Under the pieces are notes generated by a model, which was not told where the DNA came from, ran no database searches, and was given only the letters and a program-made list of their open reading frames with translations. 64,000 nt of DNA from Notamacropus eugenii (taxonomy: Eukaryota; Chordata; Mammalia; Diprotodontia; Macropodidae), in assembly GCF_028372415.1 (NCBI RefSeq), contig NC_092873.1, forward strand, positions 356,962,128-357,026,127, read 5' to 3'. Shown piece by piece: positions 10,511-23,009 of the stretch. The first letter of the stretch is position 1; each line of letters begins with the position of its first letter. The translations under genes were made by a program, and so were the position numbers.

Positions 10511-13282
10511 TTTTTTATTTATTCATTTATTCATTCATTTATTTATTTAATTTTTAACATTCATTTTCACAAAATTTTGGGTTCCAAATTTTCTCCCCTT
10601 TTGTCCCCTCCCCCACCCCAAAATACCAAGCATTCTAATTGTTCCTATCACCAATCTGCTCTCTCTTCTATCATCCCTCTCTGCCCTTGTCTCCATCTTC
10701 TCTTTTGTCCTGTAGGGCCAAATAACTTTCTATACCCCTTTACCTGTATTTCTTATTTCCTAGTGGCAAGAACAGTACTTGACAGTTGTTCCTAAAACTT
10801 TGAGTTCCAACTTCTCTTCCTCCCTCCCTCCCCACCCCTTCCCATTGGAAGGCAAGCAATTCAATATAGGCCAAATCTGTGTAGTTTTGCATATGACTTC
10901 CATAATAGTCGTGTTGTATAAGACTAACTATAGTTCCATCCATCCTATCCTGTCCCCCATTACTTCTATTCTCTCTTTTGATCCTGTCCTTCCCCAAGAG
11001 TGTTGACTTCAAATTACTCCCTCCTCCCATTGCCCTCCCTTCCATAATCCCCTCCACCCTGCTTATCCCCTTATCCCCCACTTTCCTGCATTGTGAGATA
11101 GGTTTTCATACCAACATGAGTGTACATTTTATTCCTTCCTTTAGTGGAATGTGATAAGAGTAAACTTCATGTTTTTCTCTCACCTCCCCTCTTTATCCCT
11201 CCACTAATAAGTTTTTTCCTTGTCTCTTTCATGAGAGGTAATTTGCCCCATTCCATTTCTCCCTTTCTCCTCCCAATATATTTCTCTCTCACTGCTTGAT
11301 TTCATTTTTTTTTTAAGATATGATCCCATCCTCTTCAATTCACTCTGTGCACTCTGTCTCTATGTATGTGTGCGTGTGTGCATGTGTGTATGTGTAATCC
11401 CACCCAGTACCCAGATACTGAAATGTTTCAAGAGTTACAAATATTGTCTTTCCATGTAGGAATGTAAACAGTTCAACTTTAGTAAGTCGTTTATGAGTTC
11501 TCTTTGCTGTTTACCTTTTCATTCTTCTCTTCATTCTTGTGTTTGAAAGTCAAATTTTCTTTTCAGCTGTGGTCTTTTCATCAAGAATGCTTGAAAGTCC
11601 TCTATTTCATTGAAAGACCAATTTTTCCCCTGAAGTATTATACTCAGTTTTGCTGGGTAGGTGATTCTTGGTTTTAGTCCTAGTTCCTTTGACTTATGGA
11701 ATATCCTATTTCATGCCCTTCAGTCCCTTAATGTAGAAGCTGCTAGATCTTGTGTTATCCTGATTGTATTTCCACAATACTTGAATTATTTCTTTCTAGC
11801 TGCTTGCAGTATTTGCTCCTTGACCTGGGAACTCTGAAATTTAGCCACAATGTTCCTAGGAGTTTCTCTTTTTGGATCTCTTTCAGGTGGTGATCTGTGG
11901 ATTCCTTGAGTACTTATTTTGCCCTCTGGTTCTAGACTCTCAGGGCAGTTTTCCTTGATAATTTTATGAAAGATGATGTCTAGGCTCTGTTTTTGATCAT
12001 GACTTTCAGGTAGTCCCATAATGTTTAAATTGTCTCTCCTGGATCTATTTTCCAGGTCAGTTGTTTTTCCAATGAGATATTTCATATTATCTTCCATTTT
12101 TTCATTCTTTTGGTTTTATTTTGTGATTTCTTGGTTTCTCACAAAGTCATTGGCCTCCATCTGTTCCATTCTAATTTTGAAAGAACTATTTTCTTCAGTG
12201 AATCTCCTTTTCCATTTGGCTAATTCTGCTTTTTAAAGCATTCTTTTCCTCATTGGCTTTTTGAACCTCTTTTGCCAATTGAGTTAACCTATTTTTCAAG
12301 GTGTTATTTTCTCCAGCATTTTTTTGGGTCTCCTTTAGCAGGGTGTTTACTTGTTTTTCATGCTTTGCTTGCATGTTTCTTATTTCTCTTCCCAGTTTTT
12401 CCTCCACTCCTCTAACTTGATTTTCAAAATCCTTTTTGAGCTCTTCCATGGCGTGAGCCCATTGAATGGGCTGGGATACAGAAACCTTGACTTCTGTGTC
12501 TTTCCCTGATGGTAAGCATTGTTCTTCTTCATCAGAAAGGAAGGTAGGAAATACCTGTTCATCAAGAAAGTAGCCTTCTATAGTCTTATATTTTTTCCCT
12601 TTTCTGAGCATTTTCCCAGCCAGTGACTTGACTTCTCATTATTCTCTTCACACCCACTTGGCCTCCAGATCCTCCCAGCCAGTGCTTGGGGTCTGAGATT
12701 CAAATGCTGCTTCCCAGCCTCAGGGCTTTGGGTGGGCAGGGGCTGCTATTCAGTGTGAGATTAAGTTCAGGTGCTCAGTTGGGGGCAGGGCAGCCACACA
12801 GGGCTCAGTTCCCTCAGGGGGTTTATGCAGAGACCTTCAACAATGGATCCAGGCTCCTGCCTGCTTGGGGAGCCCTGGTCTGCTCCCACCTCTGCTTCTG
12901 CCTCCTGAGGGGGCCTGAGTGATGAGGGCACCTCACTCTCCTCTCGGCAAGATGAGAAGACCCTCTCACCAACTTTTGGGGCCTGTGCGTGGAGGGACCT
13001 GCTGGGCTGCTGGAGATTCTGTCCCTAAAGCCTGCTCAGATTTGCTCCTCTCGGTGCCTCGAGACCAAGGCAGGGCTGGACTTGGCTCCGGGTCCACAGT
13101 GAGATGGACCTTTTGCGAGATGTTTTCAGGGCTCTCTGGAACAGAAATCTTGTCTGCTCTGTTATTCTGTGGCTTCTGACGCTCCAGAATTATTAGGAGT
13201 TCTTTTTTAAAGATATTTTATGGGCTGTGGGTTCGGAGCTAGTGTATGTGTGTCTTTCTACTCCACCATCTTGGCTCAGCCC
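10511..13282 (-). mobile_element. HAL1-type half-L1 element, complete with tail and target-site duplication
   Basis: A 2.77-kb minus-strand non-LTR element. The 5' end at 13282 reads GGGGCTGAGCCAAGATGG. A GC-rich 5' UTR runs to about 12620 and an ORF1-like region spans 12611-11786. About 1.2 kb without any ORF2 follows, ending in a degenerate (AAAT)n tail at 10511-10555. ORF1 plus 3' region without ORF2 fits HAL1 elements; an L1 with an internal ORF2 deletion is the alternative. It is absent from the sister unit. Confidence 0.85.
11786..12611 (-). pseudogene. L1/HAL1 ORF1-like coding region (broken)
   Basis: Two open blocks in different frames. Block 12611-12195 is a Lys/Glu-rich coiled-coil segment (for example EKHEKQ-like heptads after about residue 45). 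Block 12097-11786 carries the L1 ORF1 signature ENRSRRDNLNIMGLPESHDQ and, further on, an AAR-type C-terminal motif. An apparent frameshift near 12200-12235 and an in-frame stop just before the second block mean that no full ORF1 protein is made. Confidence 0.8.
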
Positions 13283-13300
13283 CCTAAAATGTCATTCTTT
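13283..13300. repeat. Target-site duplication, right copy
   Basis: CCTAAAATGTCATTCTTT, partner of 10493-10510. Confidence 0.85.
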
Positions 13301-13374
13301 GCAGAAAAAGATAAGCTCCATTAATTGACTCTCATTCTGCTTACACTACAGTTCTTAATCTCAGTAGAGGTATT

Positions 13375-13643
13375 ATGATGACTGGCCAGGTAGGTGGTAC
13401 AGTGCATAGAATGCTGGGTCTGAAGTCAAGAAAGCTCATTTTCCTGAATTCAAATCTGGTCTCAGACAGTTACTAGCTGTGTGACCCTGGGCAAGTCCTT
13501 GAAGCCTGTTGGCCTCAGTTTCCTCATCTGTAAAATGATCTGGAGAAGGAAATGGCAAATCACTCCAGTATCTCTGCCAAGAAAATCCCAAATGGGGTCA
13601 CAAAGAGTCAGACATGATTGAAATGACTGAGCAACAACAAATT
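13375..13643 (+). mobile_element. MAR1-type CORE-SINE
   Basis: Plus-strand copy from GGCCAGGTAGGTGGTACAGT to the RTE-like tail GACTGAGCAACAACAAAT. It is shared with 20758-21028 in unit A2. Confidence 0.9.
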
Positions 13644-14310
13644 ATGACGGCTGATCCTCTGAAGATGGGACAATATTAAAAAAGATGTTCTTGTGTGTTC
13701 ATTCAGGAAAGATGAATTTCCTATGTGAAGATGGTATGCGCTAAATTTGATTGAGAAATATAATTCATGAGATTCATGAGTAGAACAAGAATTTATTTCC
13801 CTAAGCCAAATCAGTTCAGAAATGATTCTTAGGAGACAGAATTGATCTCCATTATCACAGAAGAGTAAACCATTCTCTTTGATAAATACCTTTTATTAGT
13901 TTTGAAAGAATAATTATTTGATAGAAATAACTTTTTCTGAAATTCACCAATACAAGTCATCAATTGCTTAATAAGACTGAGTTTCTTTGTTTGTATGTGT
14001 TTAATCAGCACAACTAAATTTAAACACCTAAATGAAAGCTGTTTTCTTCATATTATTCTGCCTAGAAGATCAGATGCTTTCCTCCCAATAGTGCTACTAT
14101 TAACATAAAACATTCTGGACATCTACAATTGAAAAGGGCTTCAGATTGTTTATTAACCACACAGGAAAAGATACATCTTGTACATTGCTGATCCTTCCTC
14201 TAAACAAAGGTGTTATTACCTAGTTTATCTAGACTAGAGCTCAATGCATTAAAGTTGGGTCCTTTGATTATTTCCAAAAATCAAATCTATTCTGAAAGAG
14301 TACACAGTTG
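13644..14310. other. Spacer, nothing recognised
   Basis: Unit-specific spacer with no credible coding frame or named repeat. Its counterpart in unit A2 is about 21029-21694. Confidence 0.5.
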
Positions 14311-14314
14311 ATAG

Positions 14315-14720
14315 GCAGCATAGTATATAGTAGATAGTGTCCTGGATTTGGAGCCTAGAAAATCCAGTTTACAATTCCACCTCAGTTATTGATGAGATTA
14401 TAGATAGAGCTGGACGGGACTTATGAAATTAAATCTAAATGCTTCATTTTACAAATAAGGAAGTAGAAGCCCAGTGAAATTGAGTAACTATGTGAGGTGG
14501 GATTCAAACTTAGGTCTTGCATTTTCCAAGTCCAGAGATCAATCTGCTACTACCATTTTGCCTCTTAAAAACTTATAAGTTTCATGATCATAGGCAATTC
14601 ATTTAACCTCTCAGAGTTTCAGTTTCTTTGTCTCTAAGATGGAGATAATCAGAATTATACCACCCTCCTCACAAGATTGCTGAAAGGTGATTTATAAGCC
14701 TTGAGACATTATAGAGTTGT
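14315..14720 (+). mobile_element. MIR-type SINE with a second, inverted MIR-like fragment inside
   Basis: The outer plus-strand MIR starts at CAGCATAGTATATAGTAG and resumes at TTAACCTCTCAGAGTTTCAG near 14604. The inner part, about 14395-14570, reads as a MIR-like fragment in the other orientation (ATTTTACAAATAAGGAAG and CTACTACCATTTTGCC). The same nest is at 21695-22140, where an extra stretch of about 33 bp is retained. Confidence 0.6.
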
Positions 14721-15599
14721 GAATTTTTATTTGCAAATATCAACAATACTCAAGAAAATGTGAGGCTAGTTTTGAAAATTTTTCCAAAGTGGAGTATCAG
14801 ACATGTATCAGGCAGTGAAAATATCATTGGAATATATTTCTGGCTCTCTGAAGGGGACTATTTTGTAGGGGACAGGAATTGTTTAAGTTATAGTGGAGTT
14901 TTTTTTTAAAGAGATGCTCTCTTCCTCAGTAGTCACAGTATTTTGAGATTTTATCATATATTCAAATCTGGGTCAGATATTGCATTATCTAATATGAAAA
15001 ATTTTAAGTATTCAATTTATCTACCACATAATAAAATATAGACTATGTTTTTGTAATATGTTTTATATGATTTGTGAAGGTATGGAGGCCTCAGAAGTTC
15101 CCTTAATGAGAAACAAAAGTTCTGAAACACCAGGAAATAATATAACCTTTATGTAGATATACAAATCTCAGGCTTCCCTTTTTCCTTGCCTATGTAAGTT
15201 TAGGGTCTGACAAACGTGAGTTTTAAACTACACTATAGTAGTGTTTAAAATAGTCCAGGATGGCATTGTGGGAAGTTCTCTTGGAGGTGTCAGAGAGACT
15301 CAGACAAGCCTTTGTATGCTGCCTTGAATTGAGCACCATTTGGTGGACAGCCTGAACATTATACACTTGGGTAAATTATATTGTGACACATTTCTTTTCT
15401 CCCAGCTTAAGAAAGGTAGCACATAAGTCAATTTGTACTTCTTAATATTACTGGAATGGCTTAAGTATCACATGACATACCCACAGAGTAGAACATGCAT
15501 TTGCATGGGTGACATACTACAGTAAAAGAAGCCACTAAGATTTTGGGGTCATTTAACTCTTAGAATATAAAATACTAAGACTGTAAAGTCTCTTAAACT

Positions 15600-15795
15600 T
15601 ATAGTTATTCTATAGTGTAGTGGTCTATAAGGTAGGTTTGGTAAGTCACAGGTTACTTCTAACTGGAGATCTTCCAACAAAGGCTACATGGCCACTTGTT
15701 AGGGATATTATAGAGACGATTCTAGCTCAAGTACAGGTTGGACTGTATGGTTTTTGAGATCTCTCCTGACTCTGAGGTTGCGTAATTAATTGTGT
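15600..15795 (+). mobile_element. CR1/L3-type LINE 3' end
   Basis: Typical order: ACTGGAGATCTTCCAACAAA, GGCTACATGGCCACTTGTTA, CAGGTTGGACTGTATGG, CTCTCCTGACTCTGAGGTTG. It is shared with 23010-23200. Confidence 0.6.
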
Positions 15796-16257
15796 GGTTA
15801 ATTCAGCTCACCATCATGAAATGCCTGGTATTCACAACAACAAATCTACATGATAAGGAATTAGAGTATGCATTTCTTTCAGTTAATAAAAGGTACTTGT
15901 GTCAGCATTGTGGGTAGTGCTCAATGCTCTTTAAAAGCTATGCTTCTTAGCATGTCCAAGGTGAGGTCTTGAAAGAATGTGCTGAACATAAATTACTTTA
16001 GGATAAGTTAGAAAAATTCATTGTGTTCATTGACCTAACTTTGCACAAGGAAGACTTTAAAGTTAAAATGTTAAAAATAAGACCATTAACTTTCTTCAGT
16101 GCAAAAGGGGAGTCTTATTTACTCAAATGTACACGTACTGGTCCCCACTCTTGCTGGATAATTGGTACTAATAGTCTTCAGTATCATATAGTTAGATATG
16201 TATACTGAAGGACTCTCTCTGGTATGATTGGCATACTTTGCCATAGATGCATTCTTT

Positions 16258-16506
16258 GTTGTGCAGTCATTTCAGTCATGTCTGACTCTTCATGACTACA
16301 TTTTGGGGGTTGCTTAGCAAAGATCCTGGCTGGAGTAGTTGGTCATTTCTTTCTCCAGCTCTTTTGAAAGATGAAGAATCTGAGGCAAACGAGGTTAAAT
16401 AACTTGTCCAGGGTCACAGAGCTAATAAGTATCTGAGGGCAGATTTGAACTGAGGAAGATGAGCCTTCCTGACTCTAGACCCTGGGCTCTATCCATTGTA
16501 CCACTT
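16258..16506 (-). mobile_element. MAR1-type CORE-SINE
   Basis: Minus-strand copy with TTTCAGTCATGTCTGACTCT at its left end and ATCCATTGTACCACTTA at its right end. It is shared with 23663-23912. Confidence 0.85.
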
Positions 16507-17064
16507 AGAGTTGCATAATAAATCAAACTTTTGTAAATTAGATCCTGTTTTAAAGAACTCACTAGAAGAAACTCATGATTATTCCTTGCCTAAAGAAAAG
16601 GATAATTTTATAACAATTATTGTAAAACACCAGTCACTGAATTTGTCTAGTTACTGCACATATCTGTCTACAGGCTTAATCAAACCAATCATGCCTGGAC
16701 AGGATGCCTCAGAGTAGATTTTCTTTACTGAATTCTGCTTGTTGTGGCCCGTGTAATTTTTGTCTTGTAAAATTGAACTGTTACTTGTTTCTGGTATTAT
16801 TATTTTATGGAAATGGAAGAAAGATGCCCTGTAGATGGTAAAATTTTATAGATACTTCTTATGAAGATGAGTTTGTTCACTGAATTAAACTAGAAAAGAT
16901 TACAATATTTCCTTGATGAGATCCATAACTCCTTAAAATGCTCAAATGGCAGAAAAAAACAAGTGGATGAAAAAATACTTATTGCGTAGTCTAAACTAAG
17001 TAGTTTGAGATATAGCTCAATGGATTAGTTAATCAATACACATAGCTTGAACAGAAGAATAAGT

Positions 17065-17185
17065 GAAAATATTTTTATTAAATTCTGATACTATTTATCA
17101 TGCACTATGCTAAGCTTTGGAGATATAGTGAGAAAAGTAAAAGCCTTTGCTCTCAAGGGGTACCCATTTGGACTCTATAACATTT
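17065..17185 (-). mobile_element. L2-like fragment
   Basis: Minus-strand L2/MIR 3'-end signature: CATGCACTATGCTAAGCTTT then GCTCTCAAGGGGTACCC. It is shared with 24478-24600. Confidence 0.55.
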
Positions 17186-17189
17186 CTTA

Positions 17190-18470
17190 AAGGAGAGTTT
17201 CTTAAATGAAGCATTGGCTGCAGGGTACAGTAACAGTGAAGATGGTAAGGTCCAGGGGTCCATAATGCACATTGTCAGAGAAGATGGTAAGACTTGGGGG
17301 TCTACTCTCTTTCCAGGATTGCTCTTGTTGAGTAGTGAGTGCCTCGGTCCACTTCTAGCTGGAAGGATCATTGATAAGAAAGTTGGGGAGAAAGTGAGTT
17401 GGTGGGATCTGAATACATCCCAAGGGCTGGTTTAGATAAATGGAAAGTCTTACCTCCATCTCCTCCATTTAGTTCTCCAATGCCTGATAGATATTGCAAA
17501 TGAAAAATGAGTTGGGCTTAAATTGACTTGGGGGAGAAGACTAGGAAGAATTTCATTTGGCACATCATTCAGCATTTTCTATAATCCCAAGTGCTTTCCT
17601 ATTTCCAAAGTTCATTTGTCTTACAACACTATTTTCATGAAGATTCCCTATGGTGGTGAATCATAGACAAGTGGGATCTCAGAAAAATTAATAAGTCAGG
17701 CAAAGGGAGAAGATATGAAAGGAATGTAAACAGGCTCTGGGGTATTCCCAGTAACACCTCAGAAGGGACAAGAAAAGTATAATCAAAAGGGAGTATGACC
17801 AACAAAAATGCTGAGTGAGTGAGGTGGCAGAAAGAAGTCATAGCAGATGGACAGATAGAATGTTGTTTTGGTGTAGAGAGAATGTTGTAGCACATTCATT
17901 GGCTCCTCTATAAAAGACTTACTGGAAGCCATGGACACAAATGACCCAGGGGAAGAAGGGCAGACTAAGTGGTGGGGGAAATATCCACATAGGAGATCAC
18001 AGTGCTATTATTTTAATTACTATTAGAGGCAAAATATAAACACAGCACCACTCAACATCTTTCCACTGTACTCAATTAGAGGAAGCCCTTCTTAAATCTT
18101 GGAAAGAGCATTGTCAACCACAGGCAACAATTACATAAATGAAACCAATGGATTTTATTATTATAATATAAAAGATAATATTTTATATTTATATTTATTA
18201 CATGAAAATAATATTTTATTTATAATAAAAGCATCTTCTTTGGCAGAAGGGAGAAATTTACTCATTGTTGATAGTCATTACCCAGTTGATTGATATTTAA
18301 TAGTGCATGACAACAGTAAAACATCCTATACTTCCCTGAGTAAAAAGGTTTTATAAATGCCAATTGATCATGAGAAAGCCAACAGATAGACTACCTAGAG
18401 TTGGAATACTCCAAAGAGAAACTCCTGTGAGACGTGCTGCCAAATAGCTTTCCGCAAAACAGGGAGAAGA
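17190..18470. other. Spacer, nothing recognised
   Basis: No coding frame of note. The counterpart in A2 is about 24605-25890. The two diverge by several percent up to about 18278 and become nearly identical beyond it. Confidence 0.5.
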
Positions 18471-18477
18471 TGGTAAA

Positions 18478-18725
18478 TAGCTGGCATTTGTGGATAGCAC
18501 TTTAAAGGTTACAAAGTACTTTACAAATATTATTTCATCTTCTCTTCACAACAACTGTTGTGAAGGTGTTATTGTTATGACCATTTTACAGATGAAGAAT
18601 CTGGGGCTCTGAAAGTTTCCATGACTTGCTCCAGGATTACACTCCTAGTAAGTGCCCAAGTCTGGATTTGAACTTGGGTCCTGCTGTCTTCTAGTACAAT
18701 ATTTTATCCACTGTGCCATCTAGAC
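18478..18725 (-). mobile_element. MIR/THER-type CORE-SINE
   Basis: Minus-strand MIR with ACAAAGTACTTTACAAATA, GAAGAATCTGGGGCTCTGAA and a TCCACTGTGCCATCTA end. It is shared with 25898-26147. Confidence 0.7.
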
Positions 18726-18819
18726 CCTGTCTGATCTTAGGCAGATCATTTCTATTTTCTTAGTTTTAGTTTCTTCACCAGAAAATTGAGGAATTTGCAT
18801 TAGATGAGCTTATTATTAT

Positions 18820-19075
18820 TGTTATCACAGTATCATTAGTATTAGCATTTATATGGCACTTGAATATTTACAAAACCTTTTACATGTTATCACACTTGAT
18901 CCTCTCAAAACTCTGTGAGGTACATTCTCTCATTGTCCTCATCTGACCAAAAAGAAAGATAAAACTGGGAGAGATTAAATGGCTTTCCCAATATCATGGG
19001 CAGGTAGTAAGTGCCTGAGGCAAGGTGAGAATCCCATACCTAGCACTCTTTCCATTTGTCTACAAGGCACCGCTG
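18820..19075 (-). mobile_element. MIR/THER-type CORE-SINE
   Basis: A second minus-strand MIR (TTTATATGGCACTTGAATAT to TCTACAAGGCACCGCTGAAA). It is shared with 26240-26495. Confidence 0.65.
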
Positions 19076-19123
19076 AAATGAAAAGAACAAGAACCATATT
19101 GTTTCTATGCTGGAAATAACAAG

Positions 19124-19129
19124 TTTATT
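19124..19129 (-). promoter_or_regulatory. poly(A) signal, KRTAP2b
   Basis: AATAAA on the minus strand, 410 bp beyond the stop; identical context at copy c. Confidence 0.6.
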
Positions 19130-19538
19130 GGAGAACAGAGAGACAGCATAATCTCGGAGATGTGCTGTTATGAGGAGAGGTGGGGCAGATCAACAGACTA
19201 GATCATCACTCACTTGATGATGGATTAAGTCTATTAGGGTGAAGAAGAGTTCTTCATTCTTATCTAAAAAGACTGGTTTCCTAATTCGACACAAAAAAAA
19301 TCTTGAAAAATATTAGTGATTTTTCGGACAACTTCCCCACCCAGATATTCAGTTCGCAGCCATTTGTTATAGTTTTTTTTTTTTTAAAAGTATTTTATCT
19401 ATTAGTTGGATTAGTTCTTGTGAGATGGTCAGTAGATGAGCTGCTTCTCAAGAAACCACATGCTGTGCCTCGTGGTAGAGGGTAGCGGTATACTTATAGG
19501 AGAAAAAAGGTTGCCCTCTGTCAGTAGTTCATGAGGCT

Positions 19539-19940
19539 TCAGCAGGTGCGGAAACAGGTGGAGTGGCAGGTGGTGCGGCAGGGGGCTGGCTGGCAGCAGG
19601 GGGGTCTGCAGCAAGGGGACTGCACAGAAATGGGCTGGCAGGAGGTGGAAGCCCAGCAGCAGGGTCTGCAGACCACAGCAGTGCAGGAGCTGGGGCAGCA
19701 GGCGATGGGGCGGCAGCAGCCCTGCTGCACACTGCAGGGGTCACAGCAGGGAGTGCGGCAGCAGGTGTCACAGATGGGGCGGTGGAACCTGGGCACGCAG
19801 CTCACTGGGCGGCTCACGGTGGTTTGGCAGGAGACTGGCAGGCAGCACCTGGGTGGGCAGCAAGGCTGGCAGCAGCTGGACTGGCTAAAGCTAGGCTGGA
19901 AACAGCTGGAGGAGACGGAGCCACAACAGGATCGGGACAT
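19539..19940 (-). CDS. KRTAP2: Keratin-associated protein 2, copy b (mosaic copy)
   Basis: 133-residue, single-exon KRTAP2. The core motifs are [31 protein letters not shown] and [11 protein letters not shown]. It has the C-terminus of copy c (CFRTC, where copy a has CHPTC), but position 3 is Arg as in copy a (Gln in c). At DNA level it matches copy c over the 3' flank, most of the coding region (for example the base at 19827) and a 5'-UTR block at 19989-19991. It matches copy a at the N-terminal codons (19923-19937) and everywhere upstream of about 20037. So it is a mosaic of its two neighbours. The reading frame is intact, with a TATA box 83 bp upstream. Confidence 0.95.
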   Translation of the reverse strand: MSRSCCGSVSSSCFQPSFSQSSCCQPCCPPRCCLPVSCQTTVSRPVSCVPRFHRPICDTCCRTPCCDPCSVQQGCCRPIACCPSSCTAVVCRPCCWASTSCQPISVQSPCCRPPCCQPAPCRTTCHSTCFRTC

Positions 19941-20022
19941 GGTGTTGGTTAGTTTGGGTTTGGTTTGAGTGGTGAGAAGGAGTTGGTTGTCCAGGTGTGA
20001 ATGCCCTGTTCTGTTCTGGGCC

Positions 20023-20031
20023 CTTTATATA
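20023..20031 (-). promoter_or_regulatory. TATA box, KRTAP2b
   Basis: TATATAAAG on the minus strand, 83-91 bp upstream of the ATG. Confidence 0.8.
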
Positions 20032-20757
20032 CCCTGGCTAGGTATGACTGAACTGCCCAGAAGACAAGAACATTTCCATGTTAATGGTTTTTGCCAATTA
20101 AGTGAGAATTTTTGTTTCACTAATGGTCCTGTGCTATGCCCAATGTAATTAAGAAAAAATTTTGCTGCCTTCCTAAATTTGGACTCATCTAATTTGATTT
20201 TGGACACCAAAGTCAGAGCTTCACAGCCCATTTTCAAAAAATTTACTCAACATACAATGTCACCATTTGCCTCATTATCTCATATTCCTCTTGCTATGCA
20301 GTGTGATTTTGGTAGGTAGACTATGGATTGAATACTCAAGAACCTATCTTTGGTCACATGAATACATCACTGAATCATGTAGATGACAATCCATCCTTCC
20401 TATGCAACTCATCCATGTTTTCCCATAAATTCACCATGAGGTGGAGAACTCTTGATATCCTTTCTCTAAATATCAAGTGAATACCAAAGGAGAATGCAGG
20501 CATTTGGTTGTCCTTCATTCTTACTATGTGGCTAGTTCAACTTTTTGTGATCATACATTTCTTTGATGGCATAAGAAAAATAGTATTTTCCTACATAATT
20601 CCTCATTTGCCATGTATAGTAGAAGGAGTTGAAGGATAGATTAAAAAGTATCCTTTTAGAAATTTTCCTAAAATGGCATTCTTTATAGAAAAAGATAAGC
20701 TCCATTAATTGATGCTCATTCTGCTTAAACTACAGTTCTTAATCTCAGTAGAGGTAT

Positions 20758-21028
20758 TATGATGACTGGCCAGTTAGGTGGTACAGTGAATAGAATGTTG
20801 GGCCTGAAGTCAAGAAAGCTCATCTTCCTGAGTTCAGATCTGGTGTCAGACAGTTACTAGCTGTGTGACCCTGGGCAAGTCTTTGAAGCTTGTTGGCCTC
20901 AGTTTCCTCATCTGTAAAATGATCTGGAGAAGGAAATTGCAAACCATTCCAGTATCTCTGCCAAGAAAATCCCAAATGGGGTCACAAAGAGTCAGACACA
21001 ATTGAAATGACTGAGCAACAACAAATTA
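20758..21028 (+). mobile_element. MAR1-type CORE-SINE
   Basis: Orthologous within the duplication to 13375-13643. It ends GACTGAGCAACAACAAAT. Confidence 0.9.
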
Positions 21029-21694
21029 TGATGGCTGAACCTCTTACTATGGGACAACATTAAAAAAAAATGTTCTTGTATGTTCATTCAGGAAGGATGA
21101 ATTTCCTATGTGAAGATGGTATGCACTAAATATGATTGAGAAATATAATTCATGAGATTCATGAGTAGAACAAGAATTTATTTCCCTAAGCCAAATCAGT
21201 TCAGAAATGATTCTTAGGAGACAGAATTGATCTCCATTATCACAGAAGAGTAAACCATTCTCTTTGATAAATACCTTTTATTAGTTTTGAAAGAATAATT
21301 ATTTGATAGAAATAACTTTTTCTGAAATTCACCAATACAAATCATCAATTGCTTAATAAGACTGAGTTTCTGTGTGTTTGTATGTGTTTAGTCAACACAA
21401 CTAAATTTAAACACCTAAATGAAAGCGGTTTTCTTCATATTATTCTCCCTAGAAGATCAGATGCTTTCCCCCCAATAACTATTAACATATAACATTCTGG
21501 AAATCTACAATTGAAAAGGGCTTCAGATTGTTTATTAACCACACAGGAAAAGATACATCTTGTACATTATTAATCCTTCCTCTAAACAAAGGTGTTATTA
21601 CCTAGTTTATCTAGACTAGAGCTCAACGCATTAAAGTTGGGTCCTTTGATTATTTCCAAAAATCAAATCTATTCTGAAAGAGTACACAGTTGAT

Positions 21695-22140
21695 AGGCAG
21701 CATAGTATATAGTAGATAGTGTCCTGGATTTGGAGCCTAGAAAATCCAGTTTACAATTCCACCTCAGTTATTGATGAGATTATAGATTTAGCTGGAAGGG
21801 ACTTTTGAAATTAAATCTAAATGCTTCATTTTACAAATAAGGAAGTGGAAACCCAGTGAAGTGGAGTGACTTGTCCAGGATCACACAGTTAATAACTATA
21901 TGAGGTGGGATTCAAACTTAGGTCTTGCATTTTCCAAGTCCAGAGATCAATCTGCTGTTACCACTCTGCCTCTTACAAACTTATAAGTTTCATGATCATA
22001 GGCAATTCATTTAACCTCTCAGAGTTTCAGTTTCTTTGTCTCTAAAATGGAGATAATCAGAATTATACCACCCTCCTCATAAGATTGCTGAAAGGTGATT
22101 TATAAGCCTTGAGACATTGTAGAGTTGTGAATTTTTATTT
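21695..22140 (+). mobile_element. MIR-type SINE with inner inverted MIR-like fragment
   Basis: Counterpart of 14315-14720. The inner fragment keeps GACTTGTCCAGGATCACACA, missing from unit A1. Confidence 0.6.
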
Positions 22141-23009
22141 GCAAATATCAACAATACTCAAGAAAATGTGAGGCTAGTTTTGAAAATTTTTCCAAAGTGG
22201 AGTATCAGACATGTATCAGGCAGTGAAAATATCATTGGAATATATTTCTGGCTCTCTGAAGGGGACTATTTTGTAGGGGACAGGAATTGTTTAAGTTATA
22301 GTGGAGTTTTTTTAAAGAGATGCTCTCTTCCTCAGTAGTCAGTATTTTGTGATTTTATCATATATATTCAAATCTGGGTCAGATATTGCATTATTTAATA
22401 TGAAAAATTTTAAGTATTCAATTTATCTACCACATAATAAAATATAGACTATGTTTTTGTAATATATTTTATCTCATCTGTTAAGGTGTGGAGGCCTCAG
22501 AAGTTCCCTTAATGAGAAACAAAATTTGTGAAACATCAGGAAATAATATAACCTTTACATAGATATACAAATCCCAGGGTCCCTTTTTTCCTTGCCTACA
22601 AAAATTCAGGGTGTGATAAACAGGAGTTATAAACTACACTATACTGGTGTTTGAAATAGCCCAGGATGGCATTGTGGGAAGTTCTCTTGGAGGTGTCAGA
22701 GAGACTCAGACAAGCTCTTATATGCTGCCTTGAATAAAGCACCATTTGGTGGACAGCTTGAACATTATACACTTGGGTAATTTATATTGTGATACATTTC
22801 TTTCCTCCCAGCTTAAAAAAGGCAGCACATAAGTCAATTTGTACTTCTTAACATTATTGCAATGGCTTTAGTATCACATGACATACCCACAGAGTGGAAC
22901 ATGCATTTGCATGGGTGACATACTACAGTAAAAGAAGCCACTAAGATTTTGAGGTCATTTAACTCTTGGAACATAAAATACCAAGACTCTGAACTCTTTA
23001 AAAGTTACA

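Larger units (their letters stand above)
9365..19538. repeat. Tandem duplication unit A1 (gene a, spacer, 3' flank of b)
   Basis: Aligns with unit A2 (19539-26958). The two units share MAR1, MIR, CR1/L3 and L2 copies at the same relative places, so these predate the duplication. A1 is about 2.8 kb longer because of a HAL1 insertion. The first ~630 bp upstream of the gene (to about 10390) and the last ~1.26 kb (from about 18279) are almost identical between units. The middle differs by several percent. Confidence 0.9.

Noticed and set aside
11786-12611. Host coiled-coil gene
   Set aside because: The second block is L1 ORF1-like (ENRSRRDNL...GLPESHD), lies within a target-site-flanked element and has broken frames.
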